A stretch of 64,000 nucleotides of DNA, taken from positions 91,802-155,801 of the forward strand of contig NZ_KE992117.1 in the NCBI RefSeq assembly GCF_000466425.1. The letters are read 5' to 3'. This document shows positions 25,242 through 33,493 of the stretch, piece after piece. Under the pieces are notes generated by a model, which made no database searches, had not been told where the DNA came from, and saw only the letters and a list, made by a program, of their open reading frames with translations. This DNA comes from Capnocytophaga sp. oral taxon 863 str. F0517. Lineage in GTDB: Bacteria; Bacteroidota; Bacteroidia; Flavobacteriales; Flavobacteriaceae. A program made the translations under genes and the position numbers. Position 1 is the first letter of the stretch. Each line of letters opens with the position of its first letter.

Positions 25242-26837
25242 TTAGATAATCAAAGGAACCTTTATCACAAAGGTACTTCCTTTTCCTTTCTCACTTTCGG
25301 CATACACTTCTCCATCGTGATACTTTACAATTCGCTTAACATAGGCCAGTCCCAATCCATGTCCTTTGACATTGTGTAGGTCTCCGGTATGCTCACGATA
25401 GAATTTTTCAAAAATCTTCTTCAGAACGGCCTTACTCATTCCTTGTCCTTTGTCCTGAATACGAATAACCAATTTGTTATGAGCCACTTCGGTAAAGACA
25501 TCAATATCAGGAGCTTCGGACGAATACTTGATAGCATTTTCTAATATATTGACTATCACATTGGTAAAATGCATTTCATTGGCCAAAATATCCGAGTTTT
25601 CGGCATGCAAATGTTTCTTTATCTTACCTTTTCTATCCTCGATCAAGAGCTGTACATGCGCCACTGCATTTTCTATAAGTTCATGAGCATCAAGAGGTTC
25701 CTTCTCTATCTCTACCTGGTTTTTGTCCAATTTAGAGATTTGCAAAACATTCTCCACATGTGCGTGCATGCGTTTGTTTTCATCTCTTAGCATCTTCAGA
25801 TAGAAAGACATTTTTTCCATATCGGACATCACCTGAGGGTTCTTCATCGCATCAAGAGCCAAATTAATGGTTGCGATAGGGGTTTTGAACTCATGAGTCA
25901 TATTATTAATGAAATCCGTTTTGATCTCATTGATTTGTTTTTGGGTACGCATTTGGATGAAAGTCTTAGCGAAAGCCCAAATAATAATTGCTGTAAAGAT
26001 ACAAACCCATATAGCCAGCATAATTACCGAGGAGAGCAAGTAGCGTTGCCTATCGGGAAAATGCACTTCCAATAGATAATGTGAATCCCCTTGTTGGTTT
26101 CTTAGCAGCGGAATAGTGTATATATTCTTTGCCTTAGGGTCAAATTTTTGAGAAGCGATAGAGGTTTTCTCCTGTCCTTGAGGTTTAGATGTATCATAGA
26201 TTGCAAACTCAAAGTCAAGGTTCAGGCCTCTATTTCTAAGTTCTCTTTCAAGGAGGACATCCAGCTGAGAGGTTGTTATTCTATCCTCTATAGAGAGCTT
26301 GGCTGATACCTCACGGAATAGTTCCTCGAACATGGCCTTGTCAAAGGAGGTGATACGTCCTGTTTTTTCCTCAACCGTAGTTCCACCGAAGCGCTGTCCG
26401 TCCAGTCCCTTCGTAGGGCCAAAAGTACGAGAGGTCTGCTTACTTACATAATTTCGTATTTGGGTGGTATCCCCTTTGGGAAGGTTAAAGAGTTCGGAAG
26501 GCACCTTATAACCTTCCTCCAATACTTGATGTTTGTAAGTGAATGTTTCCTTGGTATTTTTATTCTCTTGTACAAAAACGAGATCACGAATTTGTGACGA
26601 TTTCAAAGAACCTAAGCTATCTTTTCCTTTTAGCTCTATAAATCGGGTAATATATCTATTGATTTCTCTAAGTTCTACAGATTCAGAGACGGAATTTAGC
26701 GTTTGTTGCACTGAATGAGTGAAGGCTTCTTCCTTATTATCAATAGAGCTTTTTACCCAATAAAACTGAATAGATATAAGCCCTATAAGGGCTATAGGCA
26801 TGAGTATTAGAGCTACAATATAACTTCTCTTATTCAT
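25242..26837 (-). CDS. Membrane sensor histidine kinase (RprX-like)
   Basis: 531 residues. TM1 at ~8-27, a ~240-residue extracytoplasmic sensor region, TM2 near 265-290, then HisKA with the phospho-accepting His in NNMTHEFKTPIATINL and an HATPase with N box NVIVNILENAIKYS, DKGQGM and GHGLGLAYVKRI. No HAMP segment is obvious. It phosphorylates the response regulator encoded just downstream. A TAATTTTG element at 26842-26849 would put the transcript start at or next to the ATG. Confidence 0.92.
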   Translation of the reverse strand: MNKRSYIVALILMPIALIGLISIQFYWVKSSIDNKEEAFTHSVQQTLNSVSESVELREINRYITRFIELKGKDSLGSLKSSQIRDLVFVQENKNTKETFTYKHQVLEEGYKVPSELFNLPKGDTTQIRNYVSKQTSRTFGPTKGLDGQRFGGTTVEEKTGRITSFDKAMFEELFREVSAKLSIEDRITTSQLDVLLERELRNRGLNLDFEFAIYDTSKPQGQEKTSIASQKFDPKAKNIYTIPLLRNQQGDSHYLLEVHFPDRQRYLLSSVIMLAIWVCIFTAIIIWAFAKTFIQMRTQKQINEIKTDFINNMTHEFKTPIATINLALDAMKNPQVMSDMEKMSFYLKMLRDENKRMHAHVENVLQISKLDKNQVEIEKEPLDAHELIENAVAHVQLLIEDRKGKIKKHLHAENSDILANEMHFTNVIVNILENAIKYSSEAPDIDVFTEVAHNKLVIRIQDKGQGMSKAVLKKIFEKFYREHTGDLHNVKGHGLGLAYVKRIVKYHDGEVYAESEKGKGSTFVIKVPLII

Positions 26838-26841
26838 CAGG

Positions 26842-26849
26842 CAAAATTA
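26842..26849 (-). promoter_or_regulatory. -7 element abutting the histidine kinase start
   Basis: TAATTTTG on the minus strand ends only 5 bp before the ATG at 26837, so either the mRNA is leaderless or translation starts later. Confidence 0.45.
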
Positions 26850-26898
26850 TAATTAATTTTTTGATTTATTTAGTTTTTAACAATGTTTAACTTTTTGG

Positions 26899-27507
26899 TT
26901 AATTTTCTGCATTTTCAATGGTCATTTCCATTATTTTAGAATGGATTGTTTTGATTTTATCTAAATTTCTAAATAATTCTCTATTATCAACGACAAATGT
27001 TGATAATTTTATTTTATTTTCGTCATTCCATTGATTTTTTATTCTTTTTAGCACAGTTTCTCTATCAATTTTATCACGGAGCATTACTCTATTTATTCGT
27101 TCTTCCAGGGGAGCCGTTACGGTAATGATACAATCACAATCCTTATAGGAGCCACTCTCAAAGAGAATAGCAGATTCTTTGATCACATAGGGGCTATGTT
27201 GAGAGCGTTTCCATTGCTCAAAATCCTCCTGTACATAAGGATGTATGATAGCGTTGAGCGCTTGAAGCTTAGCTGGGTCGGAAAAGACAATCTGGGCTAC
27301 AAAGGCTGTATTGTACTTTCCTTCTACAAAGGCCTGCTGACCGAGGAGTTCTTTTATCCGTTGTTGTAATGCTACATTATGAGCTATCAGCTCCTTTGTC
27401 TTTACATCAGCTATATAGATAGGAATGGCAAACTCAGAGGCAAAAAGACGAGCGATCGTCGTCTTACCACTTCCTATTCCTCCTGTAAGTCCTACGGTTA
27501 TAATCAT
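26899..27507 (-). CDS. coaE: Dephospho-CoA kinase
   Basis: 202 residues. The P-loop GLTGGIGSGKTTIARLFA at the N-terminus, IYIADVKTKELI, and the lid region RINRVMLRDKIDRE identify CoaE, which phosphorylates dephospho-CoA in the last step of CoA synthesis. It starts 4 bp inside the end of the YbbR-like gene, so translation is probably coupled. Confidence 0.94.
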   Translation of the reverse strand: MIITVGLTGGIGSGKTTIARLFASEFAIPIYIADVKTKELIAHNVALQQRIKELLGQQAFVEGKYNTAFVAQIVFSDPAKLQALNAIIHPYVQEDFEQWKRSQHSPYVIKESAILFESGSYKDCDCIITVTAPLEERINRVMLRDKIDRETVLKRIKNQWNDENKIKLSTFVVDNRELFRNLDKIKTIHSKIMEMTIENAEN

Positions 27508-28433
27508 GGGTGTATGATAAGATATTCTACTTGGGTGTGTTCTTGAAGGTTTACCTCTATATCATGAGGTTTCTTGGAGACCTTCAGGGGGATGGTTCGC
27601 TCTTTTCGTTGGTTATAGTCTGCTACAATCACTATATCAGAAGGTTTTAGCTCTCTTATAGTCTGCATATTTCCGGATAGCAATATATTTGTTCTATCGG
27701 GAAGTAGTTTCACCTCGGCTGAGAGTGGCTGATGCTGTAATTGTATAGGTACTTGCATGAGCTGTTCTGTCACCCGAATTATCTGTAATGAATAGTTTAT
27801 CTTATCTGTACCATAATGTATCCGAGAGGTGCTTTTAAGAGGGATATCCCCCGATAGTGAGTGGCTTATTTTATTATTCTTCTTTATCTTAAGATAGACC
27901 GCTGTAAGGGTATCTATCTGTCGCTCTTGGCTACTTACCCAAACAGAATCTGGAAAAATCTGGTAAGAATCAATACGATAATCCTCCTGTAGGGGGAATA
28001 AAAACTGTAATCTCACGGGGACTTTCTTCCGTTGCATCTTATGATAGTGAATGCTCAACGTATCAGGATGGATACTTAGGAGCTTGGCATCAGGAAAATA
28101 GGCTTTGTTCAGCTGGTTGATCATGGCTTTGCTTAAGACATACCTTCCTCTGCCCAGCTTTCGAAGCTCACTCACATTTAGAGAGAGGGTAGGAGTAGAG
28201 AAAGCATATCTAAGTAAGGTAAATCCTATTGCTTCCAATTCCACTTTTACGGTAGAGGTAGTCTGTGCATCCATAAGTTCACCTAAGGCAGCTTTCGGAT
28301 AATTCACCTCTACTGTATATAGCTGGGTGGCTGGCTTAGAGAGGTTACCTACTAGCCATGTAAGTGCTGCCAATCCTATACAAAAGAGCACTCCTATAGT
28401 GTGTTTGGAAAAAAAATACCTATTTGCTTTCAT
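27504..28433 (-). CDS. YbbR-domain protein (CdaR-like)
   Basis: 309 residues with one N-terminal TM helix (HTIGVLFCIGLAALTWLVG), then an extracytoplasmic region with YbbR-type beta repeats (VPVRLQFLFPLQEDYRI; VPIQLQHQP). In Firmicutes such proteins (CdaR) regulate the c-di-AMP cyclase CdaA; no cyclase gene is next to it here, so the role is inferred weakly. It shares a 4-bp overlap with coaE and has a TAAATTTG promoter. Confidence 0.75.
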   Translation of the reverse strand: MKANRYFFSKHTIGVLFCIGLAALTWLVGNLSKPATQLYTVEVNYPKAALGELMDAQTTSTVKVELEAIGFTLLRYAFSTPTLSLNVSELRKLGRGRYVLSKAMINQLNKAYFPDAKLLSIHPDTLSIHYHKMQRKKVPVRLQFLFPLQEDYRIDSYQIFPDSVWVSSQERQIDTLTAVYLKIKKNNKISHSLSGDIPLKSTSRIHYGTDKINYSLQIIRVTEQLMQVPIQLQHQPLSAEVKLLPDRTNILLSGNMQTIRELKPSDIVIVADYNQRKERTIPLKVSKKPHDIEVNLQEHTQVEYLIIHP

Positions 28434-28438
28434 TGTCG

Positions 28439-28446
28439 CAAATTTA
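28439..28446 (-). promoter_or_regulatory. -7 element of the ybbR-like/coaE unit
   Basis: TAAATTTG on the minus strand, 5 bp before the ATG at 28433. The leader would be very short or absent. Confidence 0.5.
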
Positions 28447-28512
28447 AGGCTTTATTTTTAAAAAAACAAAAAAAATTAAAGTTTTTTTCATTTTTTTATC
28501 TCCAAAAAAATA

Positions 28513-28550
28513 CACTTTGTAGAAGCCTTTTCTGTGACTTCCACAAAGTG
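28513..28550 (-). terminator. Intrinsic terminator of the def-DUF5606 unit
   Basis: CACTTTGTAGAAG pairs with CTTCCACAAAGTG (12 of 13 bp) and is followed on the minus strand by seven T residues. Confidence 0.85.
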
Positions 28551-28587
28551 ATTTATCAATAGGTTAATTAATATACAATCTATATTG

Positions 28588-28986
28588 TTAGTTTTCAGTA
28601 TCCTCATCTAAGAATCCTCTATCAATCAAAAGGTTATACCATTGTATAATTTTCTTTATATCACTTGGATATACCCTATCCTCATCATAATCAGGAACAA
28701 CAGAGAAGAAATAAGCCTCCAATTCGGCATCGGGAGCCTTATGAGAGATTTTTGTTTTATTATTTCCCTCTTTTTCCTTAATAGCCTTAAATATTTCCTC
28801 AAGAGGTTTTTCTCCTTGTAGGGTATAGATCGCAATTTCAGAGAGCAGACTTACATTGTTTCTCAGTCCTATACTAATACGTTTATCATCGAGAAGGGAA
28901 AGCGCTAAGAATCCTGTTCGAGTGCGGGATTGCAGCTGATAGAGACCTGGTTTTCCTGAAATAGTCAATATTTGATTAAGCTTCAT
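28588..28986 (-). CDS. DUF5606 domain protein
   Basis: 132 residues, starting KLNQILTISGKPGLYQLQSR, with RISIGLRNNVSLLSEIAIYT and a Lys-rich middle. This matches DUF5606, a Bacteroidota family of unknown function commonly found beside def. It begins 12 bp after the peptide deformylase stop and ends at a terminator, so it is the last gene of that unit. No catalytic motif or signal peptide is seen. Confidence 0.82.
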   Translation of the reverse strand: MKLNQILTISGKPGLYQLQSRTRTGFLALSLLDDKRISIGLRNNVSLLSEIAIYTLQGEKPLEEIFKAIKEKEGNNKTKISHKAPDAELEAYFFSVVPDYDEDRVYPSDIKKIIQWYNLLIDRGFLDEDTEN

Positions 28987-28998
28987 TATATTGTATTT

Positions 28999-29595
28999 TT
29001 AACGAGTTCTTTTTTTATTTGTTTCGAAAAATTTCATTTTATAGCTCACCTTTACTTTTCCACTACTTATATTGTTGAGTTTGTTCTTAAGTAGTTGTTT
29101 TTTGAAGGATGAGAGATGATCGGTAAAGAGGATACCCTCTATATGATCGTATTCATGTTGGATAACACGTGCGGCAAGTCCTGTGAAGGTTTCAGTATGC
29201 TTTACAAAGTGTTCATCTTGGTATTCTATGACAAGGGTAGGCTTACGAGAGACATCCTCAGTAACTCCAGGAATACTTAGGCATCCTTCATTAAAAGCCC
29301 AAGGCTGTCCTTCTTCTTCAATAATTTTGGCATTGATAAAAACTTTCTTAAAGTTTTTGAGGTACTCTTTTTCCTCTGAAGTAAGGTCTTCATTTTCAGA
29401 AAAGCCATTGGTATCTACTACAAAAAGGCGAATAGCGAGTCCTACCTGAGGAGCAGCAATCCCTACCCCATTGCTATGATACATAGTTTGAAACATATCT
29501 TCAATGAGCTTAGGAAGCTCTGGATAATCTTCAGGGATGGTATCACATACTTTCCTAAGGACGGGATCTCCGTAGGCTATAATAGGTAATATCAT
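28999..29595 (-). CDS. def: Peptide deformylase
   Basis: 198 residues. All three metal-site motifs are intact: GVGIAAPQVG, EGCLSIPG and QHEYDHIEG. It removes the formyl group from nascent proteins with an Fe2+/Zn2+ centre. ATG 29595 (MILPIIAYGDPVLRKV) is chosen because it matches family N-termini and lies 21 bp after a TATCTTTG -7 element; the frame can be read further up to 29682, but that part lies in promoter DNA and in the neighbouring gene. Confidence 0.96.
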   Translation of the reverse strand: MILPIIAYGDPVLRKVCDTIPEDYPELPKLIEDMFQTMYHSNGVGIAAPQVGLAIRLFVVDTNGFSENEDLTSEEKEYLKNFKKVFINAKIIEEEGQPWAFNEGCLSIPGVTEDVSRKPTLVIEYQDEHFVKHTETFTGLAARVIQHEYDHIEGILFTDHLSSFKKQLLKNKLNNISSGKVKVSYKMKFFETNKKRTR

Positions 29596-29615
29596 AAACA
29601 AATTTATTAAGGGTG

Positions 29616-29623
29616 CAAAGATA
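29616..29623 (-). promoter_or_regulatory. -7 element of def
   Basis: TATCTTTG on the minus strand. It decides the def start at 29595. Confidence 0.65.
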
Positions 29624-29659
29624 GAAATTTTCTTTGAATTAATACTATTTTTTAGGAAA

Positions 29660-30112
29660 TCATTTCCAAAATTCGTCGGCATATTCCTCTACTTCGGTAT
29701 GATGCTCCTCGGTAAGATTTTTCCCTATTTGCTGAAGCGCTTCATCAGAAAGGTTTTCTTCCATATAGGGAAAGAGTACGCGCTCTTCGTAGCGGATATG
29801 AGCATTGAGCAATTCGGCATATTCCTCAAGTAATTTGACAGTAGGTGCCATAGCGAGTTGTGCTATGATTTGCCTGATTTGTTCATGTTCACGTAGGGCT
29901 TGGTCTATCAATTCATGTTTGATATAGGGGAAAAGATATTTTTCCTCTTCTAAGAAGTGTGCCTCTTGATTCTGTTGCCAATAAGAAGAGATATAAGCAG
30001 CGATACGTTCTGCAGAGATTTCTTTTTTGAGTCCTTGTCTTATTTTCCAAATATGAAGTAGGCCAAAATGATGATCACGCGAGAGCAACACTATATTTTC
30101 ATTTCGTTTCAT
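29660..30112 (-). CDS. Hemerythrin-domain protein
   Basis: 150 residues, a four-helix bundle with the His/Glu ligands of a di-iron site at the expected spacing: RDHHFGLLHIW, NQEAHFLEEEKYLFPY, HEQIRQIIAQL, NAHIRYEERVLFPYMEE and EEHHTEVEEY. Such cytoplasmic proteins bind O2, NO or other small molecules or help repair iron centres; which applies is unknown. It is probably transcribed separately from def. Confidence 0.87.
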   Translation of the reverse strand: MKRNENIVLLSRDHHFGLLHIWKIRQGLKKEISAERIAAYISSYWQQNQEAHFLEEEKYLFPYIKHELIDQALREHEQIRQIIAQLAMAPTVKLLEEYAELLNAHIRYEERVLFPYMEENLSDEALQQIGKNLTEEHHTEVEEYADEFWK

Positions 30113-30130
30113 ATTCTCTTTATTTGTAAG

Positions 30131-30164
30131 AAAAGCTGTTCCCTCCTTGGAAGGAACAGCTTTT
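30131..30164 (-). terminator. Intrinsic terminator of the DUF1573 gene
   Basis: AAAAGCTGTTCC pairs perfectly with GGAACAGCTTTT (12 bp, loop about 10 nt), between the DUF1573 stop and the hemerythrin start on the minus strand. Confidence 0.82.
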
Positions 30165-30184
30165 GAAGTATTTTAGATTAACTA

Positions 30185-30565
30185 TTAGTTATTAGCCTCT
30201 ACTTTACCTTTAATTCTAAGGGCTATACTAGGAGTATCAGTTGCATTGGAAGTAACCAAGATGGTTTTAGCAATGGCCCCTACACGTTGAGTATCGTACT
30301 TTACTTCAATTTTTCCAGTAGCTCCTGGAGCGATAGGATCTTTTGGATAAGAAGGTACTGTACAACCACAGCTTGAAGCTGCTCCTGAAATTACAAGAGG
30401 AGCTTTACCTGTGTTTTTGAACTCAAATACACGAAGTCCATCGGCTCCTTGTTTGATTGTTCCGTAGTCGATTTCTTCGGTAACGAATTTGATTTCAGCT
30501 TTGTTTTGCGCTTGTGCAACAAATCCAAATGTTACAGCAAGTAGGAAAAATAGGATTTTTTTCAT
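30185..30565 (-). CDS. DUF1573 secreted/periplasmic protein
   Basis: 126 residues with a cleavable signal peptide (KKILFFLLAVTFGFVAQAQ). The mature part is a single Ig-like DUF1573 domain: EIDYGTIKQGADGLRVFEFK, SGAASSCGCTVPSYPKDPI, and PGATGKIEVKYDT. The CGCT motif is the family hallmark. Function is unknown. It is monocistronic, with a TAATTTTG promoter and its own terminator, divergent from valS. Confidence 0.9.
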   Translation of the reverse strand: MKKILFFLLAVTFGFVAQAQNKAEIKFVTEEIDYGTIKQGADGLRVFEFKNTGKAPLVISGAASSCGCTVPSYPKDPIAPGATGKIEVKYDTQRVGAIAKTILVTSNATDTPSIALRIKGKVEANN

Positions 30566-30613
30566 TGTTTAAAAATTTAATTTATAATTTAGTTTCTTCG
30601 TTTTAACTAGGTG

Positions 30614-30621
30614 CAAAATTA
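30614..30621 (-). promoter_or_regulatory. -7 element of the DUF1573 gene
   Basis: TAATTTTG on the minus strand, 48 bp upstream of the ATG. Confidence 0.6.
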
Positions 30622-30666
30622 CAATACTTTTTTTAAAAACAAATATCTTATGTAATTTTTTTTTTT

Positions 30667-30674
30667 TAATTTTG
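30667..30674 (+). promoter_or_regulatory. -7 element of valS
   Basis: TAATTTTG after a 13-T run, 43 bp upstream of the ATG. Confidence 0.6.
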
Positions 30675-30717
30675 TCCCGTCATTAAATCGTATGACACTT
30701 ATACACTAACAAATATC

Positions 30718-33357
30718 ATGCCAAAGATGGAAATTACGACAAAATATTCACCTGAAAACTTCGAAACCAAGTGGTATAGCTATTGGATGGAGCACGGATT
30801 TTTTAGCTCAACTCCCGATAAACGAACACCTTATACCATTGTTATCCCTCCACCAAATGTTACCGGTGTGCTACATATGGGGCATATGCTGAACAATACC
30901 ATACAGGATGTACTCATTCGCCGAGCACGCCTCAAGGGGTTCAATGCTTGCTGGGTACCTGGTACCGATCATGCCTCTATCGCCACAGAAGCCAAGGTAG
31001 TGGCCAAACTCAAGGAACAGGGCATCCAGAAAAAAGACCTCTCACGAGAAGAGTTCTTGGTGCATGCTTGGGAATGGACACATCAGTATGGAGGGGTTAT
31101 CTTAGAACAACTCAAGAAATTGGGCTGTTCTTGTGATTGGAATCGTACCAAATTCACCATGGATGACGACCTATACCAATCTGTCATCAAAGTATTTGTA
31201 GACTTATATAATAAAGGTTATATCTATCGCGGCTACCGCATGGTCAATTGGGATCCTCAGGCCAAGACAACCCTTTCGGATGAGGAGGTTATCTACAAAG
31301 AACAAAATGGAAAACTCTATTACCTTATATACAAGGTAGAAGACACTGAAGAGTACCTTACCGTGGCTACGACCCGTCCTGAAACAATCTTTGGAGATGT
31401 GGCTGTGTGTGTCAATCCGAACGATGAACGCTACCAGCACCTAAAGGGAAAGAAAGTAATTGTACCTGTGGTAGGACGTGCCGTTCCTATTATCCAAGAT
31501 GAGTATGTGGATATGGAATTTGGTACAGGAGCCTTGAAAATCACCCCTGCCCATGACATCAATGACTATGAAATAGGCCTGAAGTACCAACTGCCTATCT
31601 TGGATACCTTCACCGATGAAGGAAAACTTAACGAACATGGTAAGCATTACGAGGGTAAAGACCGTTTCACTGTACGTAAAGAAATTGTCAAAGAATTAGA
31701 AGCAAAAGGATTACTTGCCAAAACAGATGACTATACCAATCATATAGGTACTTCCGAACGCACAGGTGCTATAGTGGAACAACGCCCCTTAGACCAATGG
31801 TTCCTCAAGATGGAAGAACTGGTAAAACCTGCCCTCAAAGCAGTCTTAGAAACTGAAGAAATCAAACTGTACCCTAAGCGCTTTGACAACACCTATCGCC
31901 ATTGGTTAGAGAATGTACGTGACTGGAATATCTCTCGCCAACTCTGGTGGGGGCAACAGATTCCTGCCTACTATTATGGAGAGGGAAAAGAAGACTTTGT
32001 CGTGGCTGAAACCAAAGAAAAAGCTCTGATATTAGCCAAAGAAAAAGCACATAATCGAGCCCTTACCTTGGAGGATTTGCGCCAAGATGAAGATGCTTTG
32101 GACACTTGGTTCTCCTCCTGGCTTTGGCCTATGAGTGTATTCAATGGGATATTGGAGCCAGAGAATGAAGAGTTCAAGTACTACTACCCTACCCAGGACT
32201 TAGTGACAGGCCCGGATATACTCTTCTTCTGGGTGGCCAGAATGATTATTGCTGGGTATGAATTTGTAGGAGAGAAGCCTTTCGCTAATGTCTATCTTAC
32301 TGGATTAGTAAGGGATAAGCTCCGAAGGAAAATGTCCAAGTCCTTGGGGAACTCCCCTGATGCCTTACAGCTAATCAAGGACTTTGGTGCTGATGGGGTA
32401 CGTGTAGGGCTACTTCTATCCTCCTCAGCTGGGAATGACCTTCTCTTCGACGAAGCCTTATGTCAGCAAGGTAGTGGCTTTGCCAATAAGATTTGGAATG
32501 CTTTCCGACTTATCAATGGCTGGCAAACGGCTGATACACCACAGCCTGAATATGCCCAAAGAGCCATCGCTTGGTTCCGTGCTCGCTTTCAAAAAGTATT
32601 GAGTGAAACTGAAGATGATTTCAGCAAGTACCGTATCTCAGATGCACTGATGAAAATCTACAAACTGGTATGGGATGATTTCTGTTCATGGCTCTTAGAA
32701 ATCATCAAGCCTGCCTATGGTGCCCCTATTGATAACCAAACCTTTACGGAAGTCATCACCCTATTTGAGGATAACCTAAAACTATTACATCCTTTTATGC
32801 CTTTCGTAACCGAAGAGATTTGGCAACAAATCACTCCAAGAACCCCACAGGAAGCGCTCATCATTGCCTCTTATCCTGAGCAAAAGCCTTTTGACGAAGG
32901 GGTTTTAGCAGAATTTGAATTGGTTCAAGACATTATCTCCGGAGTACGTACTGTCCGCAAGGAGAAAAATATTGCTTTCAAGGATGAAATCAGCCTATCG
33001 GTGATTAATAACGAGCAGCTACCTACTCATTGGGATAGCCTTATCCAAAAATTAGGGAATATACCGTCTATTTCCTATACTGATACGGCGGTAGAAGGCG
33101 CCGTTTCCTTCCGAGTGAAATCTAATGAATATTTTATTCCTATCTTGGATAAGATCAATGTAGAAGAAGAAAGAAAGAAGTTAGAAAAAGAGCTTGCTCA
33201 TATACAAGGCTTTCTCAAGTCGGTAAGAGCTAAACTTTCTAATGAAAGATTTGTCAGCTCCGCTCCGGCCCCCGTAATAGAGAATGAAAGGAAAAAAGAA
33301 GCCGATGCCTTGGCTAAGATAGAAACCTTAGAGAAAAGCCTACAGAACTTACAATAA
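30718..33357 (+). CDS. valS: Valyl-tRNA synthetase
   Basis: 879 residues, standard length. HIGH-type motif [23 protein letters not shown] motif [16 protein letters not shown], editing (CP1) domain including [13 protein letters not shown] and [17 protein letters not shown], and a C-terminal coiled-coil arm (~815-879, [18 protein letters not shown]) that clamps tRNA-Val. It charges tRNA-Val and edits Thr. The start ([20 protein letters not shown]) could also be the Met at codon 4. Confidence 0.97.
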   Translation: MPKMEITTKYSPENFETKWYSYWMEHGFFSSTPDKRTPYTIVIPPPNVTGVLHMGHMLNNTIQDVLIRRARLKGFNACWVPGTDHASIATEAKVVAKLKEQGIQKKDLSREEFLVHAWEWTHQYGGVILEQLKKLGCSCDWNRTKFTMDDDLYQSVIKVFVDLYNKGYIYRGYRMVNWDPQAKTTLSDEEVIYKEQNGKLYYLIYKVEDTEEYLTVATTRPETIFGDVAVCVNPNDERYQHLKGKKVIVPVVGRAVPIIQDEYVDMEFGTGALKITPAHDINDYEIGLKYQLPILDTFTDEGKLNEHGKHYEGKDRFTVRKEIVKELEAKGLLAKTDDYTNHIGTSERTGAIVEQRPLDQWFLKMEELVKPALKAVLETEEIKLYPKRFDNTYRHWLENVRDWNISRQLWWGQQIPAYYYGEGKEDFVVAETKEKALILAKEKAHNRALTLEDLRQDEDALDTWFSSWLWPMSVFNGILEPENEEFKYYYPTQDLVTGPDILFFWVARMIIAGYEFVGEKPFANVYLTGLVRDKLRRKMSKSLGNSPDALQLIKDFGADGVRVGLLLSSSAGNDLLFDEALCQQGSGFANKIWNAFRLINGWQTADTPQPEYAQRAIAWFRARFQKVLSETEDDFSKYRISDALMKIYKLVWDDFCSWLLEIIKPAYGAPIDNQTFTEVITLFEDNLKLLHPFMPFVTEEIWQQITPRTPQEALIIASYPEQKPFDEGVLAEFELVQDIISGVRTVRKEKNIAFKDEISLSVINNEQLPTHWDSLIQKLGNIPSISYTDTAVEGAVSFRVKSNEYFIPILDKINVEEERKKLEKELAHIQGFLKSVRAKLSNERFVSSAPAPVIENERKKEADALAKIETLEKSLQNLQ

Positions 33358-33359
33358 TC

Positions 33360-33403
33360 AGGAATTACTAATTCCTTTAACAGAGATAGACCATCCTGTT
33401 AAA
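33360..33403 (+). promoter_or_regulatory. Two consecutive inverted repeats between valS and clpC
   Basis: AGGAATT-ACT-AATTCCT (33360-33376) is immediately followed by TTTAACAG (33376-33383) pairing with CTGTTAAA (33396-33403) across a 12-nt spacer. Either could end valS transcription weakly; the second, 31 bp upstream of the clpC -7 element, sits at the position of a regulator site. Confidence 0.5.
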
Positions 33404-33434
33404 GTGAAGAAAACTGACAAAAAAACTATGGCAT

Positions 33435-33442
33435 TATTTTTG
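33435..33442 (+). promoter_or_regulatory. -7 element of clpC
   Basis: TATTTTTG, 51 bp upstream of the clpC ATG. Confidence 0.6.
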
Positions 33443-33493
33443 CCGTATGAAGTAAAAATCATAATTTAGCCCCATAAAAGGACAACCCTATTT

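Noticed and set aside
29596-29682. Longer peptide deformylase start
   Set aside because: It crosses the TATCTTTG promoter and enters the hemerythrin gene; residues do not match the family.
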